A stretch of DNA of 64,000 nucleotides from assembly GCA_022566895.1 (NCBI GenBank), contig JADFIA010000005.1:1-64000 (forward strand). Direction: 5' to 3'. A program made the translations under genes and the position numbers. The DNA is from Pseudomonadota bacterium (GTDB lineage Bacteria > Pseudomonadota > Alphaproteobacteria > Sphingomonadales > SMXR01). Shown in pieces: positions 37,727 through 47,403 of this stretch; the first letter of the stretch is position 1, and each line of letters starts with the position of its first letter. Under the pieces are notes generated by a model. That model saw only the letters and a list, made by a program, of their open reading frames with translations, was not told the DNA's origin and made no database searches.

Positions 37727-37912
37727 ATGTTTAAGATTATTCGCAAACTGCGTAAGAGCAAGCGAGCGGCTACGGCCATCGAATATGCCCTGATCGCGGC
37801 TCTGGTTTCGATTGCCGCGGTAGCTGCGTTTCAGGCGCTCGGAGACGCCGTTACGGACATTTTTTACGGCCTTACGAGCTCTGTTGATGCCGCCGTGCCG
37901 AGCGCCCTCTAA
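37727..37912 (+). CDS. Flp/Fap-type IVb pilin (PilA-like)
   Basis: The 61-residue precursor has a short basic leader (MFKIIRKLRKSKRAA) followed by the Flp pilin signature TAIEYALIAALVSIAAVAAFQAL. This has the Glu next to the prepilin-peptidase site and the hydrophobic assembly helix. Flp pilins form thin adhesive tad pili after processing by a TadV/CpaA peptidase. The ATG at 37727 has TTGGAG about eight bases upstream; a GTG three codons earlier is less likely. It stands alone: no tad/cpa assembly genes are adjacent. A CtrA-like box lies upstream. Confidence 0.9.
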   Translation: MFKIIRKLRKSKRAATAIEYALIAALVSIAAVAAFQALGDAVTDIFYGLTSSVDAAVPSAL

Positions 37913-38030
37913 TTTTATCCTCGTAGATTATCAGCCCGCTCCGAGGCCCCGGCTCTTCTCCCCCGGCGATCCCGTTGCCGTTCCGCCTCTTTAGGATCTC
38001 TGGACAGCCCCACCTAAAACCGTCAAAAAC

Positions 38031-38060
38031 TTGACAAAAGGGGGAACTTATGGTGAACAT
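38031..38060 (+). promoter_or_regulatory. lexA promoter with an SOS box (GAAC-N7-GAAC)
   Basis: TTGACA at 38031-38036 is a consensus -35 element. GAAC at 38044-38047 and GAAC at 38055-38058, spaced by seven bases, form the direct-repeat SOS box used by alphaproteobacterial LexA. The box covers the expected -10 region (GAACAT at 38055), so LexA binding would block its own transcription. Confidence 0.8.
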
Positions 38061-38086
38061 AGGGGAAACAAACTGTGGAGGTCCGC

Positions 38087-38797
38087 ATGTTGACGAAAAA
38101 ACAGCATCAGCTTTTGATGTTCATCGATGAGCGCCTTACGGCCTCGGGTATCGCGCCCTCGTTCGAGGAGATGAAGAGCGCTCTGGGCCTCCATTCAAAA
38201 TCGGGCATCCACCGGCTGGTCAAGGCTTTGGAGGAGCGCGGCTTTATCCGCCGCCTGCCGCACCGGGCCCGGGCCCTCGAGATTCTGCGGCTGCCGGGCG
38301 ACGCCGGCCGGCTCGGCCGTGATGTGACACCCTCCGGGGCGGCGGCGACCAACGTGGTCAGCGCCAATTTCGGGCGCCGCAAGCCGGGACCCGAAAGCGT
38401 ACCCATGGACAGCGGCGGGATCGAGATTCCCTTGCACGGCAAAATCGCCGCCGGCACGCCGATCGAGGCCTTGCAAAACACCGACCAGATGGTCACCGTG
38501 CCGCCCCAGTTTATCGGCCGCGGCAATCATTTCGCACTCGAGATTTCCGGCGACAGCATGATCGAATTGGGCATCCTCGATGGCGACACGGCGATCATCC
38601 GCAGCACCGATACGGCCGAGAATGGCGACATCGTGGTGGCCCTTGTCGACAACGAAGAAGCGACCTTAAAGACCCTCCACAAAAAGGGTGACCAGATCGC
38701 CTTGCGGCCGGCCAACGCCTCCCACTCGACCCAGATTCTGCCGGCCCACCGGGTCCAGATCCAGGGCCGCCTGGTGGGGCTTTTGCGCCGCTACTAG
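38087..38797 (+). CDS. lexA: SOS repressor LexA
   Basis: LexA represses DNA-damage genes and cleaves itself when activated RecA is present. The 236-residue protein has the N-terminal winged helix ([56 protein letters not shown] region), a linker, an Ala-Gly-type cleavage site in [11 protein letters not shown], and the Ser/Lys protease dyad in [10 protein letters not shown] (Ser) and [11 protein letters not shown] (Lys). The length is typical for this class. The ATG at 38087 is preceded by GGAGG at six bases; an upstream GTG at 38075 overlaps that site and is unlikely. Autoregulation is indicated by the SOS box upstream. It converges on comEC. Confidence 0.97.
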   Translation: MLTKKQHQLLMFIDERLTASGIAPSFEEMKSALGLHSKSGIHRLVKALEERGFIRRLPHRARALEILRLPGDAGRLGRDVTPSGAAATNVVSANFGRRKPGPESVPMDSGGIEIPLHGKIAAGTPIEALQNTDQMVTVPPQFIGRGNHFALEISGDSMIELGILDGDTAIIRSTDTAENGDIVVALVDNEEATLKTLHKKGDQIALRPANASHSTQILPAHRVQIQGRLVGLLRRY

Positions 38798-38819
38798 ATC
38801 CCCGACCGCGAGGCGCCGC

Positions 38820-40913
38820 TTAGCGGCCGTCCGTGGGTACCACCCACGGCCGAAGCCCGCGCGTATCGTTGGCGCCTTGTATCCTGATCTTGCCATTCTC
38901 TTCGAACCACAGGGCCAGCCCGCCGGCCTGGCGCACAAAGCGCCGGTCGATCACCAGCTGCGGGCCGCGGCAGTCGCGCGGCGCCCTTAAAGGGGTAATC
39001 AAGAGATCGGCTTGCCGGCAATCGAGGCGAAAGCCGTCAGGCTTCTGGGTCAGGGCCAGCACAGCGGGACCGCCACGCCGCCCCTTCGGCCAGTGATAGA
39101 TGCAACCTTCGGGCCGGCAGGCAAAGCGGCTTTCGCCGAGGCCTGGATCATGGGAGCGCTCCAAATCTCGAAAGCCCAAATAGTCCTGTTGCGCCATGGC
39201 CCGCTGCCAGGCTTGGCGGGAGAAGCGTTCGGCCCGGCCGCTGGAGAAATAATAGAGCCCGCTTTGCCAGTGGCGAATGGCCACCAGCCGTCCGTCCCGG
39301 CCGATCAGAAGATCCGGCGGTGTGGTATTCATCCAAATCAGGCCGGCGGCGACAAAAAGTAGCAGCGCGAGGCTGCGCAGCCGTTTATCCTGCCACAGGG
39401 CCAGCCACAAGCCGCCGAGAGCCAGGAGAGCCAGTGTGGCTTGCGGCATTTGCACCAGCTCGAGGGTTGAGTTTGGCACAGCCGAAATCTCGGCGGCGGT
39501 AGAGAGAATCACCTCGAGCCCGCCACCCATGACCTGCAAGGGAAGACCTTCGAGGCCGAAGGGCATCAGGAAAAGGGACAGCAGACCGGCCGGCATGACC
39601 CAAAAGCCCATGACCGGCATGGCCACCAGATTGGCCGGAATACCCAACAGCGCCATGCGGTTAAAATGGAAGACGGCGAAAGGCGCGATCGCCGCCTCGG
39701 CCACCAGGGTCGAAAGCACGATGCCCAGGAAATAAAGCCGCAGCGTGCCAAGGTGTCGCGATTCGCGGGCCCGCAGGCGCCACAAGAAAGGGCGCACCGC
39801 CTTGTAAACCGCAACCAGCGCCACCACGGCGGCAAAGGACATCTGAAAGCCGGGACTGAACAGCGCCTCCGGCTGCAGCATCAGAACCACCGTCGCAGCG
39901 ATCGCCACCAAACGCATCGAGATGGCCCGCCGGTCGAGGAGTACAGCCAGCAAGGCGATCGTGACCATGATAAAGGCGCGCTGGGTCGAGATCGCCATAC
40001 CGCTTAGGAATAAATATCCGAGCCCCACGAACCAGGCCGCAACGGCAGCCCATTTCCTGATCGCGTAGCGCGCTGCCAGCCGCGGAATGGCGGCTAAGAT
40101 TGCCCGGAACAGAAAAAAGCTGGTGCCCACAAACAGCGCCATGTGCAGCCCCGATATGGCCAAGAGATGAGCCAAGCCGGTGCGGCGCAGATTGTCCACG
40201 ATCTCTTTGGGGATGCCGCCGCGCAGGCCGGTCAGAAGGGCCGCCGCCACGGCTCCCTTGGGACCCTCGATGCTGGCCCGGATACGCGCCGTGACGTGAA
40301 GCCGCAGAGTTTCCAGCCTTTCGCTCCAACTCGGGGTCGCCGGGCGCTCGATAACCCTAACCTCGCCGACCGCAAAGCCGGAGCCGCCGATGCCTTGAAA
40401 CCACATCTGGCGGGCGAAATCATAACCGCCCGGAATGACCGGTCCCGATAACGGCAACAGGATCGCCCGGGTCGAGATAATAGCGCCCGGCAGCAGATGA
40501 TCGTGCCGTGTGCGTACGGTAATCCGCAGGCGCTCAGGTGTCTCCGCGGCTGCGAGCCGCGAAACCTCGAGCCGGTCAAGGGTGATCCGGATAGCCCCAT
40601 TTTGCCGCTCTTCGACCCGCACAAGCCGTCCGCTCAGCTTGGTCGGCCCCAGCTCTTGAAGAATCAACGGACCCTTGAACTGGGCCGAGCGGACGGTTGC
40701 AAAAGCCAAGCCCAGCACCAGGAGAAGCGCGACCTCGGTGACAAATCTCAAGCCCGGCTTGTTCTTGCACAGCGGCCACAGGGCAGCCGGGACGGCCGGG
40801 AATAGAATTACCATGGCTAGTGGCGGCTCAAACGGTAAAGCGAAATAGACCACAATCCCGGCCGCGAAGATCACAACCGCCCAATAGATGCGGGCCCGCA
40901 AGTCGTCACGCAT
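38820..40913 (-). CDS. comEC: ComEC/Rec2 DNA uptake channel protein
   Basis: ComEC is the inner-membrane channel for single-stranded DNA uptake in transformation. The 697-residue protein has an N-terminal DUF4131/OB-like region (LSGRLVRVEERQNGAIRITLDRLEV, GGYDFARQMWFQGIGGSGF). The competence core follows: GAVAAALLTGLRGGIPKEIVDNLRRTGLAHLLAISGLHMALFVG region, STQRAFIMV and PGFQMSFAAV, with about ten hydrophobic segments. The C-terminus ends GLRPWVV, like other alphaproteobacterial ComEC proteins. I use the ATG at 40913; a TTG 55 codons upstream would run almost into the gltX start and is less credible. It diverges from gltX across a 178-base spacer. Confidence 0.92.
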   Translation of the reverse strand: MRDDLRARIYWAVVIFAAGIVVYFALPFEPPLAMVILFPAVPAALWPLCKNKPGLRFVTEVALLLVLGLAFATVRSAQFKGPLILQELGPTKLSGRLVRVEERQNGAIRITLDRLEVSRLAAAETPERLRITVRTRHDHLLPGAIISTRAILLPLSGPVIPGGYDFARQMWFQGIGGSGFAVGEVRVIERPATPSWSERLETLRLHVTARIRASIEGPKGAVAAALLTGLRGGIPKEIVDNLRRTGLAHLLAISGLHMALFVGTSFFLFRAILAAIPRLAARYAIRKWAAVAAWFVGLGYLFLSGMAISTQRAFIMVTIALLAVLLDRRAISMRLVAIAATVVLMLQPEALFSPGFQMSFAAVVALVAVYKAVRPFLWRLRARESRHLGTLRLYFLGIVLSTLVAEAAIAPFAVFHFNRMALLGIPANLVAMPVMGFWVMPAGLLSLFLMPFGLEGLPLQVMGGGLEVILSTAAEISAVPNSTLELVQMPQATLALLALGGLWLALWQDKRLRSLALLLFVAAGLIWMNTTPPDLLIGRDGRLVAIRHWQSGLYYFSSGRAERFSRQAWQRAMAQQDYLGFRDLERSHDPGLGESRFACRPEGCIYHWPKGRRGGPAVLALTQKPDGFRLDCRQADLLITPLRAPRDCRGPQLVIDRRFVRQAGGLALWFEENGKIRIQGANDTRGLRPWVVPTDGR

Positions 40914-41091
40914 GGCGCTCAGCAGCGCCCGCAAGTAATCCCCGGCCCTGCCCCGGTGCCGGCTTAAGGCATTGAACTGCAATTGTTTGTCTCGGCCCAC
41001 TGTGTTACATACGCCATCAAATTTGACTGCTCCGACCAGGGCCAGCCATTTGCCCGGCCGGTCGGTTAGTGAAACCAATCATAAGAGCACA
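40914..41091. promoter_or_regulatory. Divergent comEC-gltX spacer
   Basis: This 178-base stretch lies between the two divergent start codons and must hold at least the gltX promoter. It is more A+T-rich in 40965-41030. No confident consensus elements were found. Confidence 0.3.
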
Positions 41092-42507
41092 ATGACAAAA
41101 AGCCTACCCCCAGTTGTGACACGCTTTGCTCCCTCTCCGAGTGGATTTTTGCACATAGGCGGCGCCCGGACGGCACTCTTCAATTGGCTGTTTACGCGCC
41201 ATCACGGCGGTCAGTTTCGCTTGCGGATCGAGGATACGGACCGGGCCCGCTCGAGCGACGAGGCGATCGCCGCGATCATCGATGGACTGACATGGCTGGG
41301 GCTCGACTGGGATGACGAAGTCTTCTACCAGTCGTCGCAACAGGCGCGGCACGCCGAGGTCGCGGCGGATCTCCTGGCGGCCGGCAAGGCCTACAAATGT
41401 TTTGCAACCCCGGAGCAGCTCAAAGACATGCGTGAGGCGCAAAAAGCGGCCGGACAGCCGATCCGATACGATGGCCGCTGGCGGGATCGAGATCCCGATG
41501 AGGCGCCGCAAGGCGCGCCCTTCGTGGTGCGCCTCAGGGCCCCGCAGAACGGTCAGACGGTGATCGATGACAAGGTGCAGGGCAAGGTCGTGGTCAAGAA
41601 CGATCAACTGGACGATATGGTGCTCCTGCGCAGCGACGGCACGCCTACCTATATGCTTTCGGTGGTGGTGGACGATCACGATATGGGAATTACCCATATC
41701 ATCCGCGGCGACGATCATCTTTCAAACGCCTTCCGCCAGAGGGCGCTCTACGACGCCCTGGGGTGGGCGGCACCGAGCTTCGCGCACATCCCGCTGATCC
41801 ACGGTGCGGACGGCGCCAAGCTCTCGAAGCGCCATGGTGCGCTTGGGGTCGAGGCCTATCGCGAGATGGGGTATTTGCCCGCAGCCTTGAGAAATTATCT
41901 TTTGCGCCTCGGTTGGGGACACGGCGATGCCGAGATCATTTCTGCGGACGAAGCGGTCAAGCTGTTCAGCCTTGAAGGCGTAGGCAAAGGACCAGCCCGA
42001 TTTGACTTCAAGAAACTCGACGCTTTAAACGCTCATTATATGCGTCACGGTGATCCGGCGGCGACCGTTAGCGCCGCTGCACCTTTCTTCGAGACCAAAC
42101 TCGGCCGGCCGCTGGACGGCGACCAGCGGGCGCTTCTTGAGACCGCTCTGCCCCTGCTCAGCGAACGCGCCAAGACCTTGCGCGATCTGGTCAGTGGCGG
42201 CGGGTTCCTGTTTGCCGAGCGGCCAATCGAGCCGGATGAAAAGGCGCAAGAGGTTCTCACCGATGAGGCCCGCAAAATCCTGGCCAGGCTGGTGCCGCAA
42301 CTTGAGGCACTTGAGCGTTGGGACGCCGAAACCCTGGGCCAGGCGATAGGCGCGTTTGCCGAAACCGAGGGCTTGAAGCTTGGCAGCATAGGACCGGCAG
42401 TTCGCGGTGCGCTGACCGGCGGTACGGCTTCGCCCGGCATTTTCGAGGTTCTGGCTTTGCTCGGCCGGACGGAAAGTTTGGCCCGGCTGCGCGATCAGGC
42501 GATCTGA
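41092..42507 (+). CDS. gltX: Glutamyl-tRNA synthetase
   Basis: GltX charges tRNA-Glu (and often tRNA-Gln in alphaproteobacteria, for later transamidation). The 471-residue class I enzyme has the HIGH-type motif in [22 protein letters not shown] (HIGG at 21-24) and the KMSKS-type motif [11 protein letters not shown] near 240. The GluRS-specific [24 protein letters not shown] lies between, and a C-terminal anticodon-binding helical domain follows. I use the ATG at 41092, which gives the conserved N-terminus; a longer 5' extension is not protein-like. It precedes gltA by 112 bases. Confidence 0.97.
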   Translation: MTKSLPPVVTRFAPSPSGFLHIGGARTALFNWLFTRHHGGQFRLRIEDTDRARSSDEAIAAIIDGLTWLGLDWDDEVFYQSSQQARHAEVAADLLAAGKAYKCFATPEQLKDMREAQKAAGQPIRYDGRWRDRDPDEAPQGAPFVVRLRAPQNGQTVIDDKVQGKVVVKNDQLDDMVLLRSDGTPTYMLSVVVDDHDMGITHIIRGDDHLSNAFRQRALYDALGWAAPSFAHIPLIHGADGAKLSKRHGALGVEAYREMGYLPAALRNYLLRLGWGHGDAEIISADEAVKLFSLEGVGKGPARFDFKKLDALNAHYMRHGDPAATVSAAAPFFETKLGRPLDGDQRALLETALPLLSERAKTLRDLVSGGGFLFAERPIEPDEKAQEVLTDEARKILARLVPQLEALERWDAETLGQAIGAFAETEGLKLGSIGPAVRGALTGGTASPGIFEVLALLGRTESLARLRDQAI

Positions 42508-42522
42508 CCCGAAATTGCCTTT

Positions 42523-42557
42523 GCCGGTCGTAGGGTGGTGGATTGTTGCCGACCGGC
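42523..42557. repeat. Inverted repeat in the gltX-gltA spacer
   Basis: GCCGGTCG (42523-42530) and CGACCGGC (42550-42557) are perfect inverted copies with a 19-base spacer. No U-tract follows, so it is not a clear terminator. It could be an mRNA stem or an operator upstream of gltA. Confidence 0.35.
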
Positions 42558-42619
42558 GTGTCATATTGCCGTAAGCAAGAGCTGGCAAAAGAACCGGCTC
42601 GAAAACAGGAAGGAACCCG

Positions 42620-43909
42620 ATGTCGGACGAAACTGTAAAGCTTAAAGGAGCGGATATCGATATTGACCTGCCGCTCCTCGGTGGATCTATGGGGCCTAAG
42701 GTCATCGATGTGCGGAAGCTTTACAAGGAGACCGGATATTTTACCTACGATCCCGGATACACCTCGACCGCCAGCTGCGAATCCGCGATCACCTATATCG
42801 ACGGTGACGAAGGAATCCTGTTGTATCGCGGCTATCCGATCGAGCAGCTGGCCGCACAGAGCAACTTTATGGAAGTCTGTTATCTCCTGTTGTTCGGCGG
42901 TCTGCCCAATCAGGCGGAATACGACCAGTTTGTTAGCGATATTACCTACCACACGATGGTCCACGAGCAATTAATGCAGTTCTATAATGGCTTTCGGCGC
43001 GACGCCCATCCGATGGCGATCATGGTTGGCGTCGTGGGCGCCCTGGCCGCCTTTTACCACGACAGCACGGATATTAGCGACCCGCACCAGCGGCGGGTGG
43101 CCAGCTACCGTCTGATCGCCAAAATGCCGACCCTGGCCGCCATGGCCTACAAATACTCGAACGGCCAGCCCTTCATCTATCCGCGCAACGACCTGAACTA
43201 CGCCGCTAACTTCCTTCAAATGGCCTTTGCGGTGCCCTGCGAGGAGTATCAGACCCGCGAGACCCTGGCCCGGGCTATGGATCTGGTCTTCACGCTGCAT
43301 GCGGACCATGAGCAAAACGCGTCGACTTCGACCGTGCGTCTGGCCGGATCTTCGGGGGCCAACCCCTTCGCCTGTATCGCCGCCGGGATCGCCTGCCTGT
43401 GGGGCCCGGCCCATGGCGGCGCCAATGAAGCCTGTCTCAAGATGTTGGCCGAGATTGGCACGGCCGACCGGATCCCACTGTATGTTGAAAAAGCAAAGGA
43501 CAAGAGCGACCCCTTCCGCCTGATGGGATTCGGGCACCGGGTCTACAAGAACTTTGACCCGCGGGCCAAGGTGTTGCGCACCGCGGCCCATGACGTTCTG
43601 GATGAGCTGGGGATAAACGAACCGCTTTTTGAAGTGGCGATGGAGCTCGAGCGGATTGCGCTCGAAGACGATTATTTTATTGAAAAGCGCCTCTATCCGA
43701 ATGTCGATTTTTATTCGGGAGTGATATTAAAAGCGCTAGGGTTTCCGACCGAGATGTTTACCGTGCTGTTTGCCCTGGCCCGCACGGCGGGCTGGATTTC
43801 CCAATGGAATGAGATGATCAGCGATCCGGTCCAGAAGATCGGCCGGCCGCGGCAGCTGTTTACCGGCCCCACGCAGCGCGAATATGTGGCGATAAATAAA
43901 AGGAGCTAG
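42620..43909 (+). CDS. gltA: Citrate synthase
   Basis: Citrate synthase condenses acetyl-CoA with oxaloacetate at the entry of the TCA cycle. The 429-residue protein is the large, NADH-sensitive Gram-negative type. The active-site His residues are in [17 protein letters not shown] and [11 protein letters not shown], with [15 protein letters not shown] and the catalytic Asp region [17 protein letters not shown]. The N-terminal beta-strand region ([19 protein letters not shown]) is also present. Start ATG 42620 follows AGGAAGGA. It converges on fabZ with nine bases between the genes. Confidence 0.97.
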   Translation: MSDETVKLKGADIDIDLPLLGGSMGPKVIDVRKLYKETGYFTYDPGYTSTASCESAITYIDGDEGILLYRGYPIEQLAAQSNFMEVCYLLLFGGLPNQAEYDQFVSDITYHTMVHEQLMQFYNGFRRDAHPMAIMVGVVGALAAFYHDSTDISDPHQRRVASYRLIAKMPTLAAMAYKYSNGQPFIYPRNDLNYAANFLQMAFAVPCEEYQTRETLARAMDLVFTLHADHEQNASTSTVRLAGSSGANPFACIAAGIACLWGPAHGGANEACLKMLAEIGTADRIPLYVEKAKDKSDPFRLMGFGHRVYKNFDPRAKVLRTAAHDVLDELGINEPLFEVAMELERIALEDDYFIEKRLYPNVDFYSGVILKALGFPTEMFTVLFALARTAGWISQWNEMISDPVQKIGRPRQLFTGPTQREYVAINKRS

Positions 43910-43918
43910 ACTCTTTTC

Positions 43919-44389
43919 CTACTCGTCCGCCAGCATCGCCGTAAACTTGGCCTCGGCCATCACTTGGCCGCCGGCCGAGGCGACGCCGGAAAATCGCCAC
44001 ACCGCTCCACGCGCCCTGTCGACTGTAACCGCCAATTCGAGCTGATGCCCCGGTTCGACCGGGCGGCGGAATTTGGCCTGCCGGATGGCCAGGAAATATA
44101 CCAGCTTGCCAGCTCCTTCCTTGCCGAGGCTGATGGCCGCCAGCACGCCGGCGGTTTGCGCCAGCGCCTCAATAATTAGGACGCCGGGCATCACCGGACG
44201 GGTCGGAAAATGACCGACAAAAAAAGGCTCGTTTATGGTGACGTTCTTAATGCCGACGGCACTTTCACCGGGCACGATCCGCTCGACCCGATCGACCAGC
44301 AGCATGGGATAGCGATGCGGGATCAGCTCCATGATCCGCTTCAGATCGGCCGTCTGTGAGGCCGTTTCCTCGTTTCTTTCGTTGCTCAT
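43919..44389 (-). CDS. fabZ: 3-hydroxyacyl-[acyl-carrier-protein] dehydratase FabZ
   Basis: FabZ dehydrates 3-hydroxyacyl-ACP in fatty-acid elongation. The 156-residue hot-dog fold shows LIPHRYPMLLVDRVERI, the active-site His and Glu in EPFFVGHFPTRPVMPGVLIIEALAQTAG, and KFRRPVEPGHQLEL. The ATG at 44389 has TTGGAGG six bases upstream. In many alphaproteobacteria fabZ lies between lpxD and lpxA; here both neighbours are absent (skp upstream, convergent gltA downstream). Confidence 0.97.
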   Translation of the reverse strand: MSNERNEETASQTADLKRIMELIPHRYPMLLVDRVERIVPGESAVGIKNVTINEPFFVGHFPTRPVMPGVLIIEALAQTAGVLAAISLGKEGAGKLVYFLAIRQAKFRRPVEPGHQLELAVTVDRARGAVWRFSGVASAGGQVMAEAKFTAMLADE

Positions 44390-44464
44390 CCTGGCCTCCA
44401 AGAGATAAGGACGGGTCACCCCGTCCCGGTAGTCTTGAAATTGAACCGGCGATGGCTTGAGCTA

Positions 44465-45037
44465 TTACATCGTCGCACCACTAATATCCGGGAACGCGGT
44501 CTTCAGTGTTGTGATTTGCGAATTCAAACGGTCGATAATCTCACTGGTCGCGTCAAGGGCACCGGTGAAGTGATAGACCACTGCTTTGTCGATGACTATG
44601 GTTGCCGACTTTTCAGTCATCAGTTGGACCACGATTGGCTTCAGGACCCGTTGAATTTCCAAGGTTGCCTGACGGGCCGCGACATTGAGATCACGCCGCA
44701 GCTGCTTGACCAGGGCCTCAGCCTGTTGGGCCTTTTGGTCGAGCTCGCGGGCCCTTTGTTGCAACGCTTCCTGGGCGATGATGTTCCTTTGTTTGTCGAG
44801 TTCATCTTTGTCCGCCAGGAGTTCCTGAACCAGATCGCCCTCTTTGGTTTCGATCGACAGACGCGATGAATTGATTTGTGATGCATAGTCCTGACCGACC
44901 AGCGATTCATTCTGCACCCGCTGGAAATCAACAATCATGAACTTGGCCTCTCCGATTTCCTGTTGCGCAATCACCTGGCCCGAAAGGCCAAACAACAGGC
45001 CAAAAGCCATCAGGATTCGCGTAAAGTACTTTGACAT
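44465..45037 (-). CDS. skp: OmpH/Skp-family periplasmic chaperone
   Basis: Skp holds outer-membrane proteins in the periplasm before BAM inserts them. The 190-residue precursor has a signal peptide (MSKYFTRILMAFGLLFGLSGQVIAQ, cut after VIA). The OmpH fold follows: FMIVDFQRVQNESLVGQD, a long charged coiled coil (LADKDELDKQRNIIAQEALQQRARELDQKAQQAEAL region), and IVIDKAVVYHFTGALDAT at the end. The ATG at 45037 is used; a TTG five codons upstream is less likely. It lies directly downstream of bamA, its functional partner. Confidence 0.92.
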   Translation of the reverse strand: MSKYFTRILMAFGLLFGLSGQVIAQQEIGEAKFMIVDFQRVQNESLVGQDYASQINSSRLSIETKEGDLVQELLADKDELDKQRNIIAQEALQQRARELDQKAQQAEALVKQLRRDLNVAARQATLEIQRVLKPIVVQLMTEKSATIVIDKAVVYHFTGALDATSEIIDRLNSQITTLKTAFPDISGATM

Positions 45038-45048
45038 TGTCTTAACTC

Positions 45049-47388
45049 TCAAAATGTTGTTCCGATGTTAAACTGCAGGAACTGGGTCCTATCAGTTGGT
45101 TCCTTTCGTATGGCTTTGGCCAAGTCAATTCGGAAAGGCCCGAACGGTGATTGCCAGATCACACCTATCCCAACTGCAATACGGGGGCTTCCATTGCTGA
45201 TAACCAAAGAATTGTCAATGGGAAACCCTTGGAAATCGGTCTCCTCGAGGTCGAGTTTTGCCAACGCTCCGACATCGACAAAGGCCGTGATCTGGATCCC
45301 CAACTCTTCGGCTGCGGCCCCTAAGGGAATAGCCACGCCGGCGGTTGCGGCATAAAATGCGTTACCGCCCAGAAAGCTCCCGGTCAGGAGGTCGACCGGC
45401 CCGATGCCGGCGACATCGAAGCCGCGCATGCGCGGGTTTCCAAGGAAGAAGCGATTATTAATGCGGATATTTTCACCGATTCCCTTGATGTACCCCATGT
45501 CCGCTCCAAGATGGAAAATCCAGCGCCCGGTAATTGGCTTGTAATAATCGTATTGCAAGGTTGATCGCAGATAATTGACGTTGCCGCCGAGACCGGCGAA
45601 GTCTTGGCTCAGGCGGAAACTCGTGCCTCGGCTCGGGCGCAGGAAATTATCTACCGTATCGAAAAACAACGAATAACCGATCGCCGAGGTTGTCGTGACA
45701 CCGGGAAAAATAAAACGCGACGAAAAAAGCTCGATTTCTACGTCATCGCGCCGCAAGGTGTAACGCAGTCCGAGCTGAACCGTCTCGTCCAATCGAAACC
45801 CGGTTCGTAGCGCGCCGCCAGTCGAAGTCGTCTTGAAGGTGCTTTCCGTAAAATTGTCGACTTCAGTGCGAAACAAGTCGATCCCGGCCGCCAGTTCGCG
45901 ATTGAGAAAATAGGGTTCGGTAAATCCGATGTCGATCTGCTGGCGCCGGCTTGAGTAGAGGGCGCCAAGCCTCAATTGCTGGCCTTTTCCTAAGAGATTG
46001 CGTTCACTGATTGAGAATTCGAAAAGCAAGGATTCAAAGCTCGAAAAGGCCGCACCCAGCGACAACTCCCCGGTCGCCGTTTCCTCGACTGTGACATCTA
46101 TAATTACGCGGTCCGGTTGGCTGCCACGCTGTTGCTCAATCTCGACCGTGCGAAAAAAGCCGAGTGAATTGAGGCGGGTCTCGGACCGCTTGACGCGGGC
46201 TGAACTATAGGCGTCGCCTTCGGCCAGGCGAAACTCCCTACGGATCACGCGGTCGAGGGTTCGAACATTGCCGTGAATTTCGATCCGCTCAATATAGGTC
46301 CGCTGCGCTTCCTCGATCTTGAAGGTGACTTCGAGGATGCGCTGATCGCGGACCCTTCGGATCTGTGGGCTGACATCTAGAAAGGCATAGCCCAACAGGC
46401 CGCCAGCTTCGGTCATCAAGTCGACCGAATCTTCAATTTTCTTGGCGTTGTATATGCTGCCTTCCCTGGCCCGGATGAAGTTTCGGAATAATTCCGGTGA
46501 CAGGTCACGGACATCGCTATCGACGTCCAGTTTGCCAAACCGATAGCGCTCACCTTCGTGTACGGTAAAGGTGATAAAGAAGTCTCGTTGGTCTGGCGTC
46601 AGTTCGGCCACGGCCGATATCACCCGGAAGTCCGCATATCCTTTCGACAAATAAAACTGGCGCAGCAACTCGCGGTCGAACGCCTGGCGGTCCGGATCGT
46701 AGGTATCGTTCGAGCTGAAAATCTTCCACCATCGGGCTTCTGTAGTGACCAGCTCGCCACGCAGTTCACGATCGCTAAAGATCTTGTTGCCGAGAAAAGT
46801 GATCCGGCTGATGCGGCTCTTCGCGCCCTCAGTCATCTCGAAGACAAGATCGACCCGGTTCTGCTCCAAGAGAATGATTTTGGGTTCGACAACCGCAGCG
46901 AAACGGCCTGAGCGGCGGTACAGTTCAATGATCCGCTGGACATCTTCCCGCACCCGGGAGCGGGTGTAGACCATACGTGGTCGCAACTGGACTTCTTCCA
47001 AGAGGTCGTCGCGATCAAGGCGCTTATTGCCTTCAAAGACGATCCGGTTAATGACCGGGTTTTCCGTCAACCGGATTATCAGATTGTTGCCGTCGCGCTC
47101 CATGACCACGTCGGAAAACAGGCCGGTCGAAAATAGCGCCTTCAGGCTGGCGTCAATAAGCAGCGGGCTGAACGGATCGCCGGACCTGACCGTGAGATAG
47201 GACAAGATCGTGGCCGGCTCGACACGCTCGTTGCCGCTGACCAATATCTGATCGATCTTATCGGTCGGACTTTGGCCCTGCGCCTGAGCCTGAGCCGGGT
47301 TGTAACCGGCGCCTACGGCGAAACACAGGACAAGCGACAGTAACGCCGCGGCACCCCAGGTCCTGAATACAACAAATACCGTCTCCAA
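45049..47388 (-). CDS. bamA: Outer membrane protein assembly factor BamA
   Basis: BamA is the beta-barrel insertase of the outer membrane. The 779-residue precursor starts with a signal peptide ending AQAQAQ. Five POTRA domains follow (for example ILVSGNERVEPATILSYL, INRIVFEGNKRLDRDDLLEEV, ISRITFLGNKIFSDRELRGEL, YRFGKLDVDSD and YIERIEIHGNVRTLDRVIRREF). The C-terminal 16-stranded barrel contains the GRGSF-like NPRMRGFDVAGIGP loop and ends in an aromatic LQFNIGTTF. The start seems to be TTG 47388 with GGGGAG six bases upstream. Its retention shows that an outer membrane is built. Confidence 0.96.
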   Translation of the reverse strand: METVFVVFRTWGAAALLSLVLCFAVGAGYNPAQAQAQGQSPTDKIDQILVSGNERVEPATILSYLTVRSGDPFSPLLIDASLKALFSTGLFSDVVMERDGNNLIIRLTENPVINRIVFEGNKRLDRDDLLEEVQLRPRMVYTRSRVREDVQRIIELYRRSGRFAAVVEPKIILLEQNRVDLVFEMTEGAKSRISRITFLGNKIFSDRELRGELVTTEARWWKIFSSNDTYDPDRQAFDRELLRQFYLSKGYADFRVISAVAELTPDQRDFFITFTVHEGERYRFGKLDVDSDVRDLSPELFRNFIRAREGSIYNAKKIEDSVDLMTEAGGLLGYAFLDVSPQIRRVRDQRILEVTFKIEEAQRTYIERIEIHGNVRTLDRVIRREFRLAEGDAYSSARVKRSETRLNSLGFFRTVEIEQQRGSQPDRVIIDVTVEETATGELSLGAAFSSFESLLFEFSISERNLLGKGQQLRLGALYSSRRQQIDIGFTEPYFLNRELAAGIDLFRTEVDNFTESTFKTTSTGGALRTGFRLDETVQLGLRYTLRRDDVEIELFSSRFIFPGVTTTSAIGYSLFFDTVDNFLRPSRGTSFRLSQDFAGLGGNVNYLRSTLQYDYYKPITGRWIFHLGADMGYIKGIGENIRINNRFFLGNPRMRGFDVAGIGPVDLLTGSFLGGNAFYAATAGVAIPLGAAAEELGIQITAFVDVGALAKLDLEETDFQGFPIDNSLVISNGSPRIAVGIGVIWQSPFGPFRIDLAKAIRKEPTDRTQFLQFNIGTTF

Positions 47389-47403
47389 AGAGCGCTCCCC
47401 TTG

